Assembly: GCA_030650265.1 (NCBI GenBank)
Contig: JAUSEJ010000205.1
Location: 1-8,175, forward strand
From: Dehalococcoidia bacterium
Lineage (GTDB): Bacteria; Chloroflexota; Dehalococcoidia; JACPQF01
Direction of reading: 5' to 3'
Length of the DNA stretch: 8,175 bases
How positions within the stretch are numbered: the stretch's first letter is position 1; each line of letters begins with the position of its first letter. Below are positions 6,738-8,175 of this stretch, in pieces. The translations under genes and the position numbers were made by a program. The notes beneath the pieces were generated by a model. That model saw nothing but the letters and a program-made list of their open reading frames with translations, searched no databases and was not told the origin of the DNA.

Positions 6738-6812
6738 GCCCCTGTAGCTCAGTGGATAGAGCGTCGGCCTCCGAAGCCGTGTGCGGGCGTTCGAGTCGCC
6801 CCAGGGGTACCA
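6738..6812 (+). tRNA. tRNA-Arg, anticodon CCG
   Basis: The 75-nt cloverleaf folds fully by eye: acceptor stem GCCCCTG/CAGGGGT with a G·U first pair; D arm GCTC-AGTGGATA-GAGC; anticodon loop CTCCGAA with CCG at 6771-6773, reading CGG; a 4-nt variable loop; T arm GGGCG-TTCGAGT-CGCCC; discriminator A; and an encoded CCA at 6810-6812. The position-20 A and the anticodon C35 agree with known arginyl-tRNA synthetase identity bases. The top pair of the anticodon stem, 27-43, is a T-T mismatch (6764 and 6780), which is unusual. Its own promoter and terminator flank it. Confidence 0.95.
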
Positions 6813-6825
6813 GAATATGAGCATG

Positions 6826-6867
6826 CAGACAGCTCAAGAGCGATACAGGCTGGGCTGTCTGTTTTTT
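6826..6867 (+). terminator. Rho-independent terminator after tRNA-Arg
   Basis: CAGACAGCTC (6826-6835) pairs with GGGCTGTCTG (6852-6861) as ten base pairs including one G·U, around a 16-nt loop, followed directly by six Ts. It lies 13 nt past the tRNA CCA and 44 nt before ahbC, so it should end the tRNA transcript and partly insulate ahbC. Confidence 0.85.
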
Positions 6868-6911
6868 GCATCTTTTCGGTAACGTATACAGCAGCCAAAG
6901 GAGACCAGGTA

Positions 6912-8099
6912 ATGATCGGTATCACCCAATTGCTCTGCGGCGCTCTGAATCCCACGGATGCGATCCGCTATGGCCGTCAATCTGCCCGTATGACAGCCGA
7001 TGTTCTCCGCTTCTCAGAGGACAAACGGCCCATCGTCGTATGGAACTCTACTCGCCGCTGCAATCTGCACTGCATTCACTGCTATGCTGAAGCTCAAGAC
7101 AAGGACTATCCCGGTGAGTTAACCACTGTCGAAGCCAGACAGATGATCGATGATCTGGCTGAGTTCGGTGCTCCGGTTCTCCTTTTTTCGGGCGGCGAGC
7201 CCCTCGTCCGGGATGATCTGTTCGTCCTCGGCAAATATGCCGTCGAGCGGGGGCTTCGAACCGTGATCTCGACTAACGGCACCATGATCACGCCTCAAGC
7301 TGCGCAGAAGATAAAGGAGGCCGGCTTCTCCTACGTTGGCGTAAGCCTTGACGGCGTTGAAAGCACCAATGATCGATTTCGTGGCGTACGTGGCGCCTTC
7401 GAGGCCGCTCTCCAGGGAATTCGTAACTGCACCCAAGCACAGGTGAAAGTCGGGCTTCGCTTCACGATCAACAAGCTCAACTATACCGACCTTGGCTCGA
7501 TGTTCGACATCATTGAGGAGGAGAGAATACCGCGTGCTTGCGTCTATCACCTGGTTTACTCGGGCAGAGGCACCAAGCTAAGAGAGGCCGAACTGAGTCA
7601 CGAAGACGCCCGAAAGGGAGTAGACCTCATCTTTGAGCGCTCCCTGGACCTGCACCGCCGCAAGCCTGGCGTTGAGATTCTCACCGTCGATAACCACACG
7701 GATGGCGTGTATCTTTACAGGCGCGTCAAAGAGGAGCAGCCAGACAGAGCCGCGGATATCCTTCAACTCCTTCGCTGGAACGGCGGTAACGGCACCGGCA
7801 TCGCCATCAGCGACGTCGACAATCTGGGTAACGTTCATGCCGACCAGTTTTGGTGGCACCATTCTTTTGGTAACGTGCGGGAGCGGAAGTTCGGTGATAT
7901 TTGGATGGATACCTCGGACCCGCTAATGGCCGGCTTGAAGAATCGTAAGCCGTTACTAAAAGGGCGTTGCGGCAAGTGCCAATACCTCGACATCTGCAAC
8001 GGCAATTTCCGGGTACGGGCCGAGGCGGTCTTCGATGATGTGTGGGCCCCTGACCCGGCCTGCTACCTAACCGACGAAGAAATCGGGATCGAAGGATAG
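6912..8099 (+). CDS. ahbC: 12,18-didecarboxysiroheme deacetylase, radical SAM/SPASM (AhbC)
   Basis: This 395-aa protein is a radical SAM enzyme of the AhbC/NirJ group. AhbC removes the two acetate side chains of 12,18-didecarboxysiroheme to give iron-coproporphyrin III, the third step of the siroheme-dependent haem route used by sulfate reducers, methanogens and other anaerobes. The opening MIGITQLLCG...RYGR is the characteristic AhbC N-terminus. The radical SAM cluster motif is Cys50-x3-Cys54-x2-Cys57 (RRCNLHCIHCYAE), followed by the SAM-binding SGGEP at 93-97 and a TIM-barrel strand VGVSLDG at 142-148. The C-terminal region has GRCGKCQYLDIC (Cys353, 356, 362) and Cys384, ligands for a second iron-sulfur cluster. 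The start has an excellent ribosome site, AAAGGAG at 6897-6903, 8 nt upstream. A weak -10 (TATACA, 6885-6890) lacks a convincing -35, so its promoter is unclear. NirJ (haem d1) is the alternative, but no nir genes are visible in this window. Confidence 0.88.
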   Translation: MIGITQLLCGALNPTDAIRYGRQSARMTADVLRFSEDKRPIVVWNSTRRCNLHCIHCYAEAQDKDYPGELTTVEARQMIDDLAEFGAPVLLFSGGEPLVRDDLFVLGKYAVERGLRTVISTNGTMITPQAAQKIKEAGFSYVGVSLDGVESTNDRFRGVRGAFEAALQGIRNCTQAQVKVGLRFTINKLNYTDLGSMFDIIEEERIPRACVYHLVYSGRGTKLREAELSHEDARKGVDLIFERSLDLHRRKPGVEILTVDNHTDGVYLYRRVKEEQPDRAADILQLLRWNGGNGTGIAISDVDNLGNVHADQFWWHHSFGNVRERKFGDIWMDTSDPLMAGLKNRKPLLKGRCGKCQYLDICNGNFRVRAEAVFDDVWAPDPACYLTDEEIGIEG

Positions 8100-8117
8100 A
8101 GGAGAGGTGGTGCTGGT

Positions 8118-8175
8118 ATGACCAGATCGAAAAGGGCAAGAAGGCTTGCCAGACGAGCATACTTTGAGAAACACG
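8118..8175 (+). CDS. Start of the next gene, partial, basic N-terminus
   Basis: An ATG at 8118 opens a frame of 19 codons to the window edge, starting MTRSKRARRLARRAYFEKH. GGAGAGG at 8101-8107, 10 nt upstream, is a good ribosome site, and the gap from the ahbC stop is only 18 nt, so the two are probably co-transcribed. The strongly basic N-terminus does not identify the product. AhbD or AhbA/B would be expected neighbours in a haem operon, but nothing visible confirms this. Confidence 0.55.
   Translation, partial: MTRSKRARRLARRAYFEKH

Noticed and set aside
6738..6867. tRNA 3' end as an integration (att) site
   Set aside because: I find no second copy of the tRNA 3' end in the window, no integrase, and the SNF2 operon lies on the 5' side of the tRNA, not the 3' side.
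1..8175. CRISPR array
   Set aside because: No regularly spaced direct repeats with unique spacers are visible; the only repeats are the short boxes at 6478-6667.

Overview
The window reads as bacterial DNA of moderate-to-high GC. The signs are sigma-70-type promoters, Shine-Dalgarno sites, a tRNA with an encoded CCA end and a Rho-independent terminator. The presence of AhbC (alternative siroheme-to-haem route), a TreT-type GT4 enzyme, an actinobacterial/Chloroflexota-style GT20 enzyme and a RapA-like helicase fits an anaerobic or facultative lineage such as Chloroflexota. That placement is an inference from gene content only.

Layout: (1) 1-2300, minus strand, is a trehalose operon: treT (trehalose synthase, GT4) followed after 5 nt by otsA (trehalose-6-phosphate synthase, GT20), which runs off the left edge. 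A promoter with a perfect -35 box and an extended -10 lies just upstream of treT. (2) 2514-6393, minus strand, is a tight three-gene operon with gaps of 9 and 7 nt: a RapA/HepA-subfamily SNF2 ATPase, a 425-aa coiled-coil protein with a 16-cysteine C-terminal tail, and a 261-aa protein whose C-terminal half looks like a DUF559/Vsr-type PD-(D/E)XK nuclease. (3) 6394-6737 is intergenic. It carries the helicase promoter (perfect -10), a 169-bp segment bounded by 25-bp imperfect inverted repeats with several GGATAARCG boxes, and a probable tRNA promoter. (4) 6738-6867, plus strand, is tRNA-Arg(CCG) with its own terminator. (5) 6912 to the right edge, plus strand, is ahbC and the first 19 codons of a following gene.

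How the genes work together: TreT and OtsA give two routes to trehalose or trehalose-6-phosphate from the same nucleotide-sugar pool. The SNF2-type ATPase, Cys-rich partner and nuclease-like protein look like one nucleic-acid-acting machine, possibly for defence or repair; this trio is the best candidate for an undescribed system here. I cannot match it to a named defence system from sequence alone. AhbC performs the third step of siroheme-dependent haem synthesis, converting 12,18-didecarboxysiroheme to iron-coproporphyrin III.
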